From positions 1-23,885 of the forward strand of contig JAUWGZ010000008.1 of the NCBI GenBank assembly GCA_030606165.1: a stretch of 23,885 bases of DNA, read 5' to 3'. The notes beneath the pieces were generated by a model. The model worked only from the letters and a program-made list of their open reading frames with translations, searched no databases and had not been told where the DNA came from. The stretch is from Dehalococcoidia bacterium. GTDB lineage: Bacteria > Chloroflexota > Dehalococcoidia > GIF9 > AB-539-J10. The position numbers and the translations under genes were made by a program. Shown piece by piece: positions 8,687 through 14,694 of the stretch (positions within the stretch are counted from its first letter, which is position 1; the number at the start of each line of letters is the position of its first letter).

Positions 8687-8775
8687 GTCATTGTGAGCGA
8701 CCTGCCCGCTTGCCTTCGCTGAAGCTTTGGCGCAAGCAGGCCAAGGCTTGGCAGGCGGGAGCGTGGCAATCCCTG
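8687..8775. repeat. REP-like repeat after the activase gene
   Basis: It starts GTCATTGTGAGCGA and ends gcgtggcaatccctg, the two half-signatures of the dispersed 'gtcattgcgagcg ... gcaatccc' family. Between them lie GC-rich inverted pieces (cctgcccgcttgcc / ggcttggcaggcggg). It sits 17 nt past the stop codon and may end or protect the transcript. Confidence 0.75.
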
Positions 8776-8779
8776 CGGC

Positions 8780-8959
8780 TAAATCCTAATTTCTAAACTC
8801 TAAACAAATCCCTTCAAAATGTAAAAAGCAAAAATAAAAGTGCAAAATGACAGAGCAAAGGTTAAAAAATTTGCGTTTTGAGTTGTCATTTTGGTTTTTG
8901 ACCCTTGATTTTTGAATTTCGATATTGTTTGGCATGTGGTGCTTGGGATTTAGGATTTT
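8780..8959. repeat. AT-rich long palindromic element, copy 2
   Basis: AAATCCTAA (8781-8789) and TTAGGATTT (8950-8958) are exact reverse complements. Internal caaaatgaca / tgtcattttg also pair, so the whole 180 bp can fold as one long hairpin. It shares its end vocabulary with the element at 3824-3949. It occupies nearly all of the gap between the activase gene and the convergent RCC1 gene. Confidence 0.8.
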
Positions 8960-8990
8960 TTATTCTTCCCTTTAATTAGACCGTTCACTC

Positions 8991-10331
8991 TCAGGTGTCC
9001 GCTGGACTTCTGCCTCGTCTACGCATGAAAAAAATCACCAGTCCCACTACTACCACCGCAGCTATAATCCCGCCAATTAATGGCCAGTTGACTGGTGGAA
9101 TCTCCTCAAAGTTGGCTGTTATGGAGTAGTAGCCGTGCATGGTGATGGTGGTTGTGGGGGCGCTCACACGGGCGATGGTGTCCACATCACCCGACCAGTT
9201 GGCAAAGCGGTAGCCCTTCTCGGGCTCGGCCGCCAGGTCGACTACCATCCCAGCATCATAGGTAAAACTCCTCTCGCTAGGGGTGGTTACCGAACCTCCA
9301 GCAGTGCTGGAGATGGTCAGGACACACTGCAACGATGGCACCGCAAGTACCAGATTCCAGGTGGCAAACTCGATCTCAGGGCCTGCGGCGACCACGGTGC
9401 CGTTGGCCTTAAGCCCCACCGTGTGATAGCCGCCTGCGGTGACTTGTACGATGTCTGTCCAGCCGCCGACATCGCACTGTCCGGAGCCGTTGGTTCCCAC
9501 GGCGACTGCGGTGTTGTCGTCCTTAAGTCCCACCGTGTGACTCCAGCCTGCGGTGACCTGGGTGATGTCCGTCCAGTTGCCGACATTGCACTGCCCGGAG
9601 ACATTGGCTCCCACGGCGACTACGGTGCTGTCGGCCTTAAGCCCCACCGTATGAGCTATGCCTGCGGCGACCTGGGTGATATTCGTCCAGCCGCCGACAT
9701 CGCACTGCCCGTTTTCGTTGGCTCCCACGGCAACCACGGTGCTGTTGGCCTTGAGGCCCACCGTATGGCTTATGCCTGCGGCGACCTGGGTGACGTCCGT
9801 CCAGCCGCCGACATTGCACTGCCCAGAGCCGTTGTCACCCACGGCGACCACGGTGCCGTCGGCCTTAAGCCCCACCGTGTGATCGTAATGTGCGACGACT
9901 TGGACGATGTCTGTCCAGCCGCCGACATCGCACTGCCCGTTGTCGTTGTCACCCACGGCGACCACGGTGCTGTCGGACTCGAGGCCCACCGCCTGCCAGT
10001 TGCCTGCGGCGACCTGGGTGATGTCCGTCCAGCCGCCGACGTTGCACTGCCCGTACTTGTTCCATCCCACGGCGACCACGGTGCCGTTGGCCTTAAGCCC
10101 CACCGTATGGTAGCTGATTGTGGCGACCTGGGTGATGTCCGTCCAGCTGCCGACGTCGCACCGCCCGTGCATGTTCCATCCCACGGCGACCACGGTGCCG
10201 TCGGACTTGAGTCCCACCGTGTGTTCTTCGCCTGCGGCGACCTGGGTGATGTCCGTCCAGCCGCCGATATTGCACTGCCCGTTGTCGTTGTCACCCACGG
10301 CGACCACGGTGCTGTCGGACTCGAGCCCCAC
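8991..10331 (-). CDS. RCC1-repeat surface protein, C-terminal part after an in-frame TGA
   Basis: This frame of 446 residues is in phase with the upstream piece (10338-11012) and separated from it only by one TGA and two sense codons. It holds the end of unit 5, seven further complete 38-residue RCC1-type units (HTVGLKxDGTVVAVGxNxxGQCxVGGWTDITQVAAG pattern) and a partial thirteenth. Then comes an InlB-type B-repeat-like domain (GGSVTTPSERSFTYDAG ... YRFANWSGDV ... ITANFEE). It ends with a hydrophobic helix (LIGGIIAAVVVVGLVIFFM) followed by RRRGR, a typical C-terminal membrane anchor. RCC1 units form beta-propeller blades used for protein binding. Internal initiation at the GTG in HTVGLES is unlikely because there is no ribosome site; readthrough, decay or a sequencing error are the alternatives. 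Confidence 0.8.
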   Translation of the reverse strand: MGLESDSTVVAVGDNDNGQCNIGGWTDITQVAAGEEHTVGLKSDGTVVAVGWNMHGRCDVGSWTDITQVATISYHTVGLKANGTVVAVGWNKYGQCNVGGWTDITQVAAGNWQAVGLESDSTVVAVGDNDNGQCDVGGWTDIVQVVAHYDHTVGLKADGTVVAVGDNGSGQCNVGGWTDVTQVAAGISHTVGLKANSTVVAVGANENGQCDVGGWTNITQVAAGIAHTVGLKADSTVVAVGANVSGQCNVGNWTDITQVTAGWSHTVGLKDDNTAVAVGTNGSGQCDVGGWTDIVQVTAGGYHTVGLKANGTVVAAGPEIEFATWNLVLAVPSLQCVLTISSTAGGSVTTPSERSFTYDAGMVVDLAAEPEKGYRFANWSGDVDTIARVSAPTTTITMHGYYSITANFEEIPPVNWPLIGGIIAAVVVVGLVIFFMRRRGRSPADT

Positions 10332-10811
10332 TGTGTGTCAGTCGCCTGCAGCGACCTGGGTGATGTCCGTCCAGTCGCCGACATCGCACTGCCCGTACCT
10401 ATTCCATCCCACGGCGACCACGGTGCCGTCGGTCCTAAGCCCTACCGTGTGATACCGGCTTGCGGCGACCTGGATGATGTCTGTCCAGCCGCGTACCTCG
10501 CACCGCCCGTCGTCGTTGTATCCCACGGCGACCACGGTGTTGTCGGCCTTAAGCCCCACAGTGTGCCAGCCGCCTGCGGCGACCTGGACGATGTCTGTCC
10601 AGCCGCCGACATTGCACTGCCCCCAGCCGTTGTCTCCCACGGTGACCACGGTGCCGTCGGCCTTAAGCCCCACAGTGTGAGCTGAGCCTGCGACGACCTG
10701 GATGATGTCCGTCCAGCCGCCGACATTGCACTGCCCGTATCTATTCCATCCCACGGCGACTACTGTGCCGTCGACCTTGAGTCCCACAGTATGAGCTGAG
10801 CCTGCGGCGAC
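9444..10811 (-). repeat. Twelve tandem 114-bp units encoding RCC1 blades
   Basis: Twelve consecutive units of 114 bp (38 codons) span exactly 1368 bp, with a degenerate thirteenth running to about 9360. On the plus strand each contains near-identical blocks such as cccacggcgaccacggtgc and gtccagccgccgacat. Because the period is a multiple of three, unequal recombination can add or remove blades without shifting frame, and the opposite strand also stays open over long distances. Confidence 0.93.
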
Positions 10812-11012
10812 CATGGGCGTTATCTGCCCTTGGGGCGCATTCAGTGCCATTGCCGAAGCAGCGCTTGAGCTATCTACCGACAAATGACTGATAGAACGAT
10901 CATCTGGCCAATGCACGACTGCTGAAGCTCCCGCTACCGAAGCAGGAAAAATCAGGCTGAAGACCAGAGCGATAGAGAGTAGAGCTGGTAAGAGCATTTT
11001 TCTATTTTTCAT
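10338..11012 (-). CDS. RCC1-repeat surface protein, N-terminal part with signal peptide
   Basis: The ATG at 11012 has an AGGAGG site 5 nt upstream and opens a clear Sec signal peptide: MKNRKMLLPALLSIALVFSL, then IFPASVAGASA. A linker of about 30 residues leads to RCC1-type units 1-4 and the start of unit 5. The frame stops at TGA (10338-10340) in the context VAAGD-stop-HTVGLES. At this slot other units have W, Y, S, A or D, including GGWHTVGL, so a single TGG-to-TGA change would explain it. If read through, the full protein is about 673 residues: exported, 12-bladed or two-propeller, and anchored by its C-terminal helix. The gene lies alone on the minus strand between plus-strand operons. A GTG two codons upstream is an alternative start. 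Confidence 0.82.
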   Translation of the reverse strand: MKNRKMLLPALLSIALVFSLIFPASVAGASAVVHWPDDRSISHLSVDSSSAASAMALNAPQGQITPMVAAGSAHTVGLKVDGTVVAVGWNRYGQCNVGGWTDIIQVVAGSAHTVGLKADGTVVTVGDNGWGQCNVGGWTDIVQVAAGGWHTVGLKADNTVVAVGYNDDGRCEVRGWTDIIQVAASRYHTVGLRTDGTVVAVGWNRYGQCDVGDWTDITQVAAGD

Positions 11013-11120
11013 TGCCACCTCCTATTATCCGTCCGAGGCTGTTTAATTTTGGGCATTTTAGTTTCCCCAAAATCTCCAGCTTACAGTATTATATCACCCC
11101 CTCGCATAGCCCTCGCCATG

Positions 11121-11149
11121 TTGACAAAATAATATGTATTTATTATCAT
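11121..11149 (+). promoter_or_regulatory. Sigma70-type promoter of the pan operon leader
   Basis: TTGACA at 11121-11126, a 17-bp AT-rich spacer, then TATCAT at 11144-11149. An overlapping TATAAA follows immediately. Transcription would start near 11156, giving a leader of about 175 nt before the GTG of the DUF2520 gene. Confidence 0.75.
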
Positions 11150-11203
11150 ATAAAATAGCCATTGACCCTTGAGGCAGTGAGCTAGAGAACTGGATAGTTG
11201 AAA

Positions 11204-11235
11204 GTCCGCTTGGATCGGCGGTGACCGAGACGGAC
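11204..11235 (+). promoter_or_regulatory. Leader hairpin with a bulged adenosine; candidate pan-motif-like RNA
   Basis: GTCCG-CTTGG (11204-11213) pairs with CCGAG-A-CGGAC (11225-11235), giving a 10-bp helix (one U·G) with a single bulged A at 11230 and an 11-nt loop ATCGGCGGTGA. Established background: the pan motif is a hairpin with bulged adenosines found upstream of panB/C/D genes in Chloroflexi, Firmicutes and deltaproteobacteria. Assigning this hairpin to it is inference, based on position and the bulged A. The second conserved bulge is not evident, nor is the usual tandem copy. Confidence 0.5.
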
Positions 11236-11253
11236 AGGAAGGGTTGTCGTGAT

Positions 11254-11284
11254 AACCCTCTCGGTTATGCCGGGGGGGTTTTTT
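11254..11284 (+). terminator. Attenuator-type intrinsic terminator upstream of DUF2520-panDBC
   Basis: AACCCTCTCGG (11254-11264), loop TTATG, CCGGGGGGGTT (11270-11280) and TTTTTT (11279-11284) form an 11-bp terminator with two U·G pairs. Its 5' arm can pair instead with upstream sequence: AGGGTT (11240-11245) with AACCCT, and CCGAGA (11225-11230) with TCTCGG. The alternatives exclude each other, and the second also breaks the bulged-A hairpin, the arrangement expected of transcription attenuation of the operon. Confidence 0.75.
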
Positions 11285-11330
11285 AATTTATGGTTATGTA
11301 TGGCGCTATAACGGCTGAGGATGTAAGCAG

Positions 11331-12197
11331 GTGATAAAGATAGGCTTTATCGGTGCGGGAACGACGGGCACTGCTCTGGCGGTAAGGCTTTCTCAAAAGG
11401 AATGCCCGGTGGTAGCTGTATCCAGCCGAACTTTGTCCTCGGCACAGAAGTTAGCCAGACTGGTGCCCAATTGTCAGGTTTGCCATGCAGCTCAGGAGGT
11501 GGCAGATACTGCTGAGCTGGTCTTCATCACCACTCCTGACGACGTTATAGCCCAGGTGTGTGGCAAAGTTCAGTGGCGTGAAGGACAGAGCGTTGTGCAT
11601 TGCAGTGGCGCTCATTCCGTGGATATTCTGGAAGCAGCAAAAAAACTTGGGGCTGCTGTTGGCTCCTTTCACCCGTTGCAGACTTTTGCCGATGTTGACC
11701 AGGCCATAGAAAACTTATCTGGCTCTACCTTCGCTCTGGAAGCCGAAGAGCCACTGATGTCAACGCTGAAGGAGTTGACTCTCCTCCTGAACGGCAACTG
11801 GGTGGAACTTAAGCCAGGGGACAAGGTGCTGTATCACGCAGCAGCCGTTTTCGCTTGTAATTATCTGGTGACCCTATTTAAGCTGGCTCTGGACTTGTGG
11901 CTGGATTTCGGGGTATCGGCGAAGGAGGCGACCAGGGCCTTGCTGCCCTTGCTCGCAGGAACGATAAACAATATTGACAATATCGGCTTGCCTGACTGCC
12001 TCACCGGTCCTGTTGCCCGCGGGGATTCAGGCACTATAGAGAGGCACTTGAGCGCTCTTGAGACCAGGAGTCCTTCTTTGCTCACTACCTATAAAGAGCT
12101 GGGGCTTCAGACTATTCCTATTGCTTTAGCTAAAGGCAAGGTCAATGAACAGAAGGCAGAAGAGATGAAAGCCTTACTTTCTTTGAAAAGAAAGTAA
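11331..12197 (+). CDS. Rossmann-fold DUF2520 protein, candidate ketopantoate reductase
   Basis: A 288-residue protein with an N-terminal dinucleotide-binding fold (IGFIGAGTTGTALAVRL, Rossmann GxGxxG; SSRT after the second strand, typical of NADP preference; FITTPDD at the fourth strand). It is followed by the helical DUF2520 domain (HCSGAHSVDIL, GSFHPLQTF, YHAAAVFACNYLVTLF, LTGPVARGD). The HPLQTF and TGPxxRGD segments are the family signatures. It heads the panD-panB-panC operon, and no canonical panE is present in the window. It is therefore a good candidate for the NADPH-dependent reduction of ketopantoate to pantoate, as proposed for related proteins. The start is GTG with a GAGG site 10 nt upstream; the nearer ATG runs straight into TAA. 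Start site confidence is moderate. Confidence 0.88.
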   Translation: MIKIGFIGAGTTGTALAVRLSQKECPVVAVSSRTLSSAQKLARLVPNCQVCHAAQEVADTAELVFITTPDDVIAQVCGKVQWREGQSVVHCSGAHSVDILEAAKKLGAAVGSFHPLQTFADVDQAIENLSGSTFALEAEEPLMSTLKELTLLLNGNWVELKPGDKVLYHAAAVFACNYLVTLFKLALDLWLDFGVSAKEATRALLPLLAGTINNIDNIGLPDCLTGPVARGDSGTIERHLSALETRSPSLLTTYKELGLQTIPIALAKGKVNEQKAEEMKALLSLKRK

Positions 12198-12229
12198 ACA
12201 AAGAAACTTCACGCTTAGGGAGGTAGAAA

Positions 12230-12640
12230 ATGAGAACTATGATGAAAAGTAAAATCCACCGGGCCCGGATTACTCAAGTAGATTTAGATTACGAAGGCAG
12301 TATCACTATTGATAGGGCTCTCATGGAGGCCAGCGACATCTTGCCCTTCGAAAGAGTGGAGGTGCTAAACGTTAACAATGGGGCCAGGTTCGGCACTTAT
12401 GCTATCGAAGGTGAGGCAAATTCGGGGGTTATTGGTATCAATGGTGCTGCCGCCAGACTGGTGGCAAGGGGCGACATAGTTCTCATCCTCTCTTATTGCC
12501 AGGTTCCTGATGATGAGGCAATCAGCATAACCCCAAGCATAGTTCGTGTGGATAGTCAAAACAGAATCATTGAGCCTTTACCTGTAGTTCCTCAATGGGC
12601 AAGAATTCAGAAGCCAGTAGCCAGTAGGGGTGACCTTTGA
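12230..12640 (+). CDS. panD: Aspartate 1-decarboxylase
   Basis: This pyruvoyl enzyme makes beta-alanine from aspartate. The self-cleavage site is Gly23-Ser24 in YEGSITID; cleavage would convert Ser24 to the pyruvoyl group. Arg53 and Tyr57 in GARFGTY match the catalytic Arg54 and Tyr58 of the E. coli enzyme, and the VIGINGAAARLV segment is typical. A GGGAGG ribosome site precedes the ATG. The protein has 136 residues, longer than many family members. Its last residues (KPVASRGDL) are encoded inside the left arm of a palindromic repeat (12615-12674), so the C-terminal tail looks repeat-derived. It lies 32 nt after the DUF2520 gene and 49 nt before panB, consistent with one operon. Confidence 0.96.
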   Translation: MRTMMKSKIHRARITQVDLDYEGSITIDRALMEASDILPFERVEVLNVNNGARFGTYAIEGEANSGVIGINGAAARLVARGDIVLILSYCQVPDDEAISITPSIVRVDSQNRIIEPLPVVPQWARIQKPVASRGDL

Positions 12641-12674
12641 TTGCTAAATCCTGACTACTGATTACTGGCTACTG
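12615..12674. repeat. Palindromic repeat overlapping the panD 3' end
   Basis: CAGTAGCCAGTA (12615-12626) and TACTGGCTACTG (12663-12674) are exact reverse complements, with further agtag/ctact pieces between. The left arm is translated as the panD tail and the right arm sits just upstream of the panB ribosome site. Confidence 0.85.
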
Positions 12675-12689
12675 TTTTAGGGGGAAACA

Positions 12690-13544
12690 ATGCGGGTTAC
12701 TATTACCGAGATAAAAGAGATGAAGCAAAAGAAAGAAAAAATACCTATGCTTACCGCTTATGACTATGTGACGGCCAAGATGGTTGATGAAGCTGGTGTG
12801 CCTTTGATATTGGTTGGGGATAGCTTGGGGATGGTGATGTTGGGCTATGAGTCAACTATCCCGGTGACCATGGAGGAGATGATTCATCATACCAAAGCTG
12901 TAGTGAGAGGAGCTAAGAAGGCCTTAATAATAGGAGATATGCCGTTTATGAGCTATCATATCAGCGTCTCCGATACTTTACATAATGCTGCGAGGTTTAT
13001 CCAGGAAGGGGGAGCACAGGTGGTGAAGTTGGAGGGGGGCGAGGGCGTTGCTGAGCAAGTCCGACGCCTTGTTGACTGTGGCATCCCGGTTATGGGGCAT
13101 ATTGGGCTCACGCCACAATATATACATCAATTGGGAGGGTTTAAGGTACGGGGTAAAGTGGCGGAGGAAGCCAAAAAGTTGCTTAGCGATGCCCGTATTT
13201 TGGAGGAAGCTGGCGCCTTTGCTATCGTTCTGGAATGCACTCCAGCACCTCTTTCCAGGCTGATTACTCAAAAGCTGGCTATCCCCACGATTGGCATCGG
13301 CGCCGGACCTGATTGTGATGGTCAAGTCCAGGTAATCAGCGATCTTCTGGGCCTTTATACTGAATTCGTGCCCAGGCATGCCAAGCAATATGCCAGGTTA
13401 GCCGGAGAAATCAAGACTGCTGTTTCTAGTTACATATCTGAAGTTAAATCTCTCAGTTTCCCCACCATGGAGCAGAGCTATACCATGGATGAAAGCCTCA
13501 TCGATGTCATTGCGAGCGAAGCGAAGCAATCCAAATGCAGGTAG
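12690..13544 (+). CDS. panB: 3-methyl-2-oxobutanoate hydroxymethyltransferase
   Basis: It transfers a hydroxymethyl group from methylene-tetrahydrofolate to ketoisovalerate, giving ketopantoate. The 284-residue TIM-barrel protein shows MLTAYDYVTAKMVDEAG, VGDSLGMVMLGY and IGDMPFMSY (the metal-binding aspartates), VKLEGG, GHIGLTPQ and LECTP (the catalytic glutamate). These are followed by TIGIGAGPDCDGQVQV and FVPRHAKQY. The start has GGGGGAAACA before the ATG. The C-terminus is odd: the final VIASEAKQSKCR is the translation of an inserted REP-like repeat (13506-13532), and the stop codon lies just beyond it. The gene overlaps panC by 10 nt, so the two are probably translationally coupled. Confidence 0.97.
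   Translation: MRVTITEIKEMKQKKEKIPMLTAYDYVTAKMVDEAGVPLILVGDSLGMVMLGYESTIPVTMEEMIHHTKAVVRGAKKALIIGDMPFMSYHISVSDTLHNAARFIQEGGAQVVKLEGGEGVAEQVRRLVDCGIPVMGHIGLTPQYIHQLGGFKVRGKVAEEAKKLLSDARILEEAGAFAIVLECTPAPLSRLITQKLAIPTIGIGAGPDCDGQVQVISDLLGLYTEFVPRHAKQYARLAGEIKTAVSSYISEVKSLSFPTMEQSYTMDESLIDVIASEAKQSKCR
13506..13532 (+). repeat. REP-like repeat inside the panB 3' end
   Basis: GTCATTGCGAGCGAAGCGAA followed by GCAATCC is the consensus form of the dispersed palindromic family (compare 8687, 19531). Here it is translated in the panB frame as VIASEAKQS and ends 2 nt before the panC start codon. Confidence 0.9.
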
Positions 13545-14368
13545 TGAAAACAATCGCCGAAGCAAGGGCATTAAGGCAGAAGCTCGGCGGCACAGTGGGT
13601 TTCGTTCCCACTATGGGCTATCTTCATGAAGGTCATCTGGCTTTAGTAAAGCAGGCCAGTATAGGAAATTCCGCCGTTATTGTTAGCATTTACGTTAACC
13701 CCGTTCAATTTAGCCCCAGGGAAGATTTTGGCGCTTATCCCCGAGATCTTGATCGTGACCTGGAGCTGTTGCGGGGAGAGGGGGTGGATATCGTCTTTGT
13801 CCCCTCCGATGATGAGATGTACCCACCTGAATTCAGTAGCTGGGTGGATGTGGATAAGGTAACCGAGCGACTCGAGGGAGCATCTCGCCCGGGGCACTTT
13901 CGGGGCGTAGCTACCGTAGTGGCCAAGCTATTCAACATTGTCCAGCCAACCAAGGCTTACTTCGGGCAGAAAGATGCCCAACAGGCGGGGGTCATTAAGC
14001 GAATGGTGGCTGACCTCAACATGGGGATAGAGATCGTTTTTGTACCTACGGTCAGGGAGAGTGATGGTCTGGCTATGAGCAGTCGCAATATTTACCTCAG
14101 CCCCGGGGAGCGCCAGGCAGCCACGATATTGTTCAAAGCTCTTACCTTAGCCCGGCAATTGCGTCAGGGTGGGGAAAAGGACGCTGGAAAGATTCGTTGG
14201 CAGATGACCTCGCTTATCCAAAAAGAACCTCTAGCCCAAATTGACTACGTCAGCATTGCTGATGCCGAAACACTGGAAGAATTGAACTTGATCGACCGTC
14301 CGGCATTGGCTTCCTTAGCGGTGAGGATAGGCAAAACGAGGTTGATAGATAACATGCCTCTGGAATAA
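13535..14368 (+). CDS. panC: Pantoate--beta-alanine ligase
   Basis: It joins pantoate and beta-alanine with ATP to give pantothenate, via a pantoyl-adenylate. The 277-residue protein opens with MQVVKTIAEARALRQ. It carries the nucleotidyltransferase motifs PTMGYLHEGHLALV (HIGH-type HEGH), VSIYVNPVQF, YPRDLDRD, RPGHFRGVATVVAKLFN, AYFGQKDAQQ and the KMSKS-like MSSRNIYLS. Length is normal. The start overlaps the end of panB. There is no strong ribosome site because the region just upstream is the inserted repeat, so translation probably depends on ribosomes finishing panB. It is the last gene of the pan operon. Confidence 0.97.
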   Translation: MQVVKTIAEARALRQKLGGTVGFVPTMGYLHEGHLALVKQASIGNSAVIVSIYVNPVQFSPREDFGAYPRDLDRDLELLRGEGVDIVFVPSDDEMYPPEFSSWVDVDKVTERLEGASRPGHFRGVATVVAKLFNIVQPTKAYFGQKDAQQAGVIKRMVADLNMGIEIVFVPTVRESDGLAMSSRNIYLSPGERQAATILFKALTLARQLRQGGEKDAGKIRWQMTSLIQKEPLAQIDYVSIADAETLEELNLIDRPALASLAVRIGKTRLIDNMPLE

Positions 14369-14376
14369 GCGCCTCA

Positions 14377-14562
14377 GTGTATCGTTGCGTGGCTCTTATT
14401 AGCTTAAATTCCATTGAGCTCGGGTTGTTTGTACTTCTACCCAATTCACCCGAGTTAAACGACTATGTGGAGCGAGTACATCTGACCCATCGTCTTCGTC
14501 AATCTTTGGGCTACCCCACGCCTCAGGAGTGCCTTGAGTGCTATTTGCAAAAAAGGAGGTGA
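14377..14562 (+). pseudogene. Remnant of an integrase-type (IS3/IS481-like) transposase C-terminus
   Basis: The translated stretch contains NSPELNDYVERVH, which resembles the SPxLNGyVERfnrT motif around the third catalytic residue of DDE integrase-type transposases. It is followed directly by HRLRQSLGYPTPQECLE, resembling the RPHQSLGYxTPxEfL motif at their C-terminus. In intact proteins these motifs are some 40-50 residues apart, so this would be an internally deleted relic. The upstream residues show no similarity I can recognise. The frame ends in a strong AAGGAGGTGA purine block with no obvious gene behind it. The rest of the 14369-14694 gap holds nothing else I can support. An alternative is a chance frame. 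Confidence 0.4.
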
Positions 14563-14694
14563 CGCGCCATTAAGGTACTGGACGAGGACAGGTATTGGCA
14601 GAAGTAATCAGGTAAATGGTATTATTTCCAGTGACATGGCAGCCTTAAGCTAGGGGGATGTTACCGGCAAGAAAACGGTACGTAAGGAGATATA

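Noticed and set aside
9135..10685. A 516-codon open frame on the plus strand across the RCC1 repeats
   Set aside because: It is the antisense of a 114-bp repeat array whose period is a multiple of three, so it stays open automatically. It has no ribosome site, and the product is a meaningless HGDHGAVGLKPHRV-type repeat.
9444..10811. Regular repeats that could be taken for a CRISPR array
   Set aside because: Units are contiguous 114-bp coding repeats with no unique spacers of constant length and no cas genes nearby.
11160..11284. T-box riboswitch, suggested by the agagaactgg...gaaag pattern and the antiterminator/terminator pair
   Set aside because: The diagnostic T-box antiterminator sequence (a GGGTGGNACCGCG-like block) is absent and the downstream operon is not amino-acid related.
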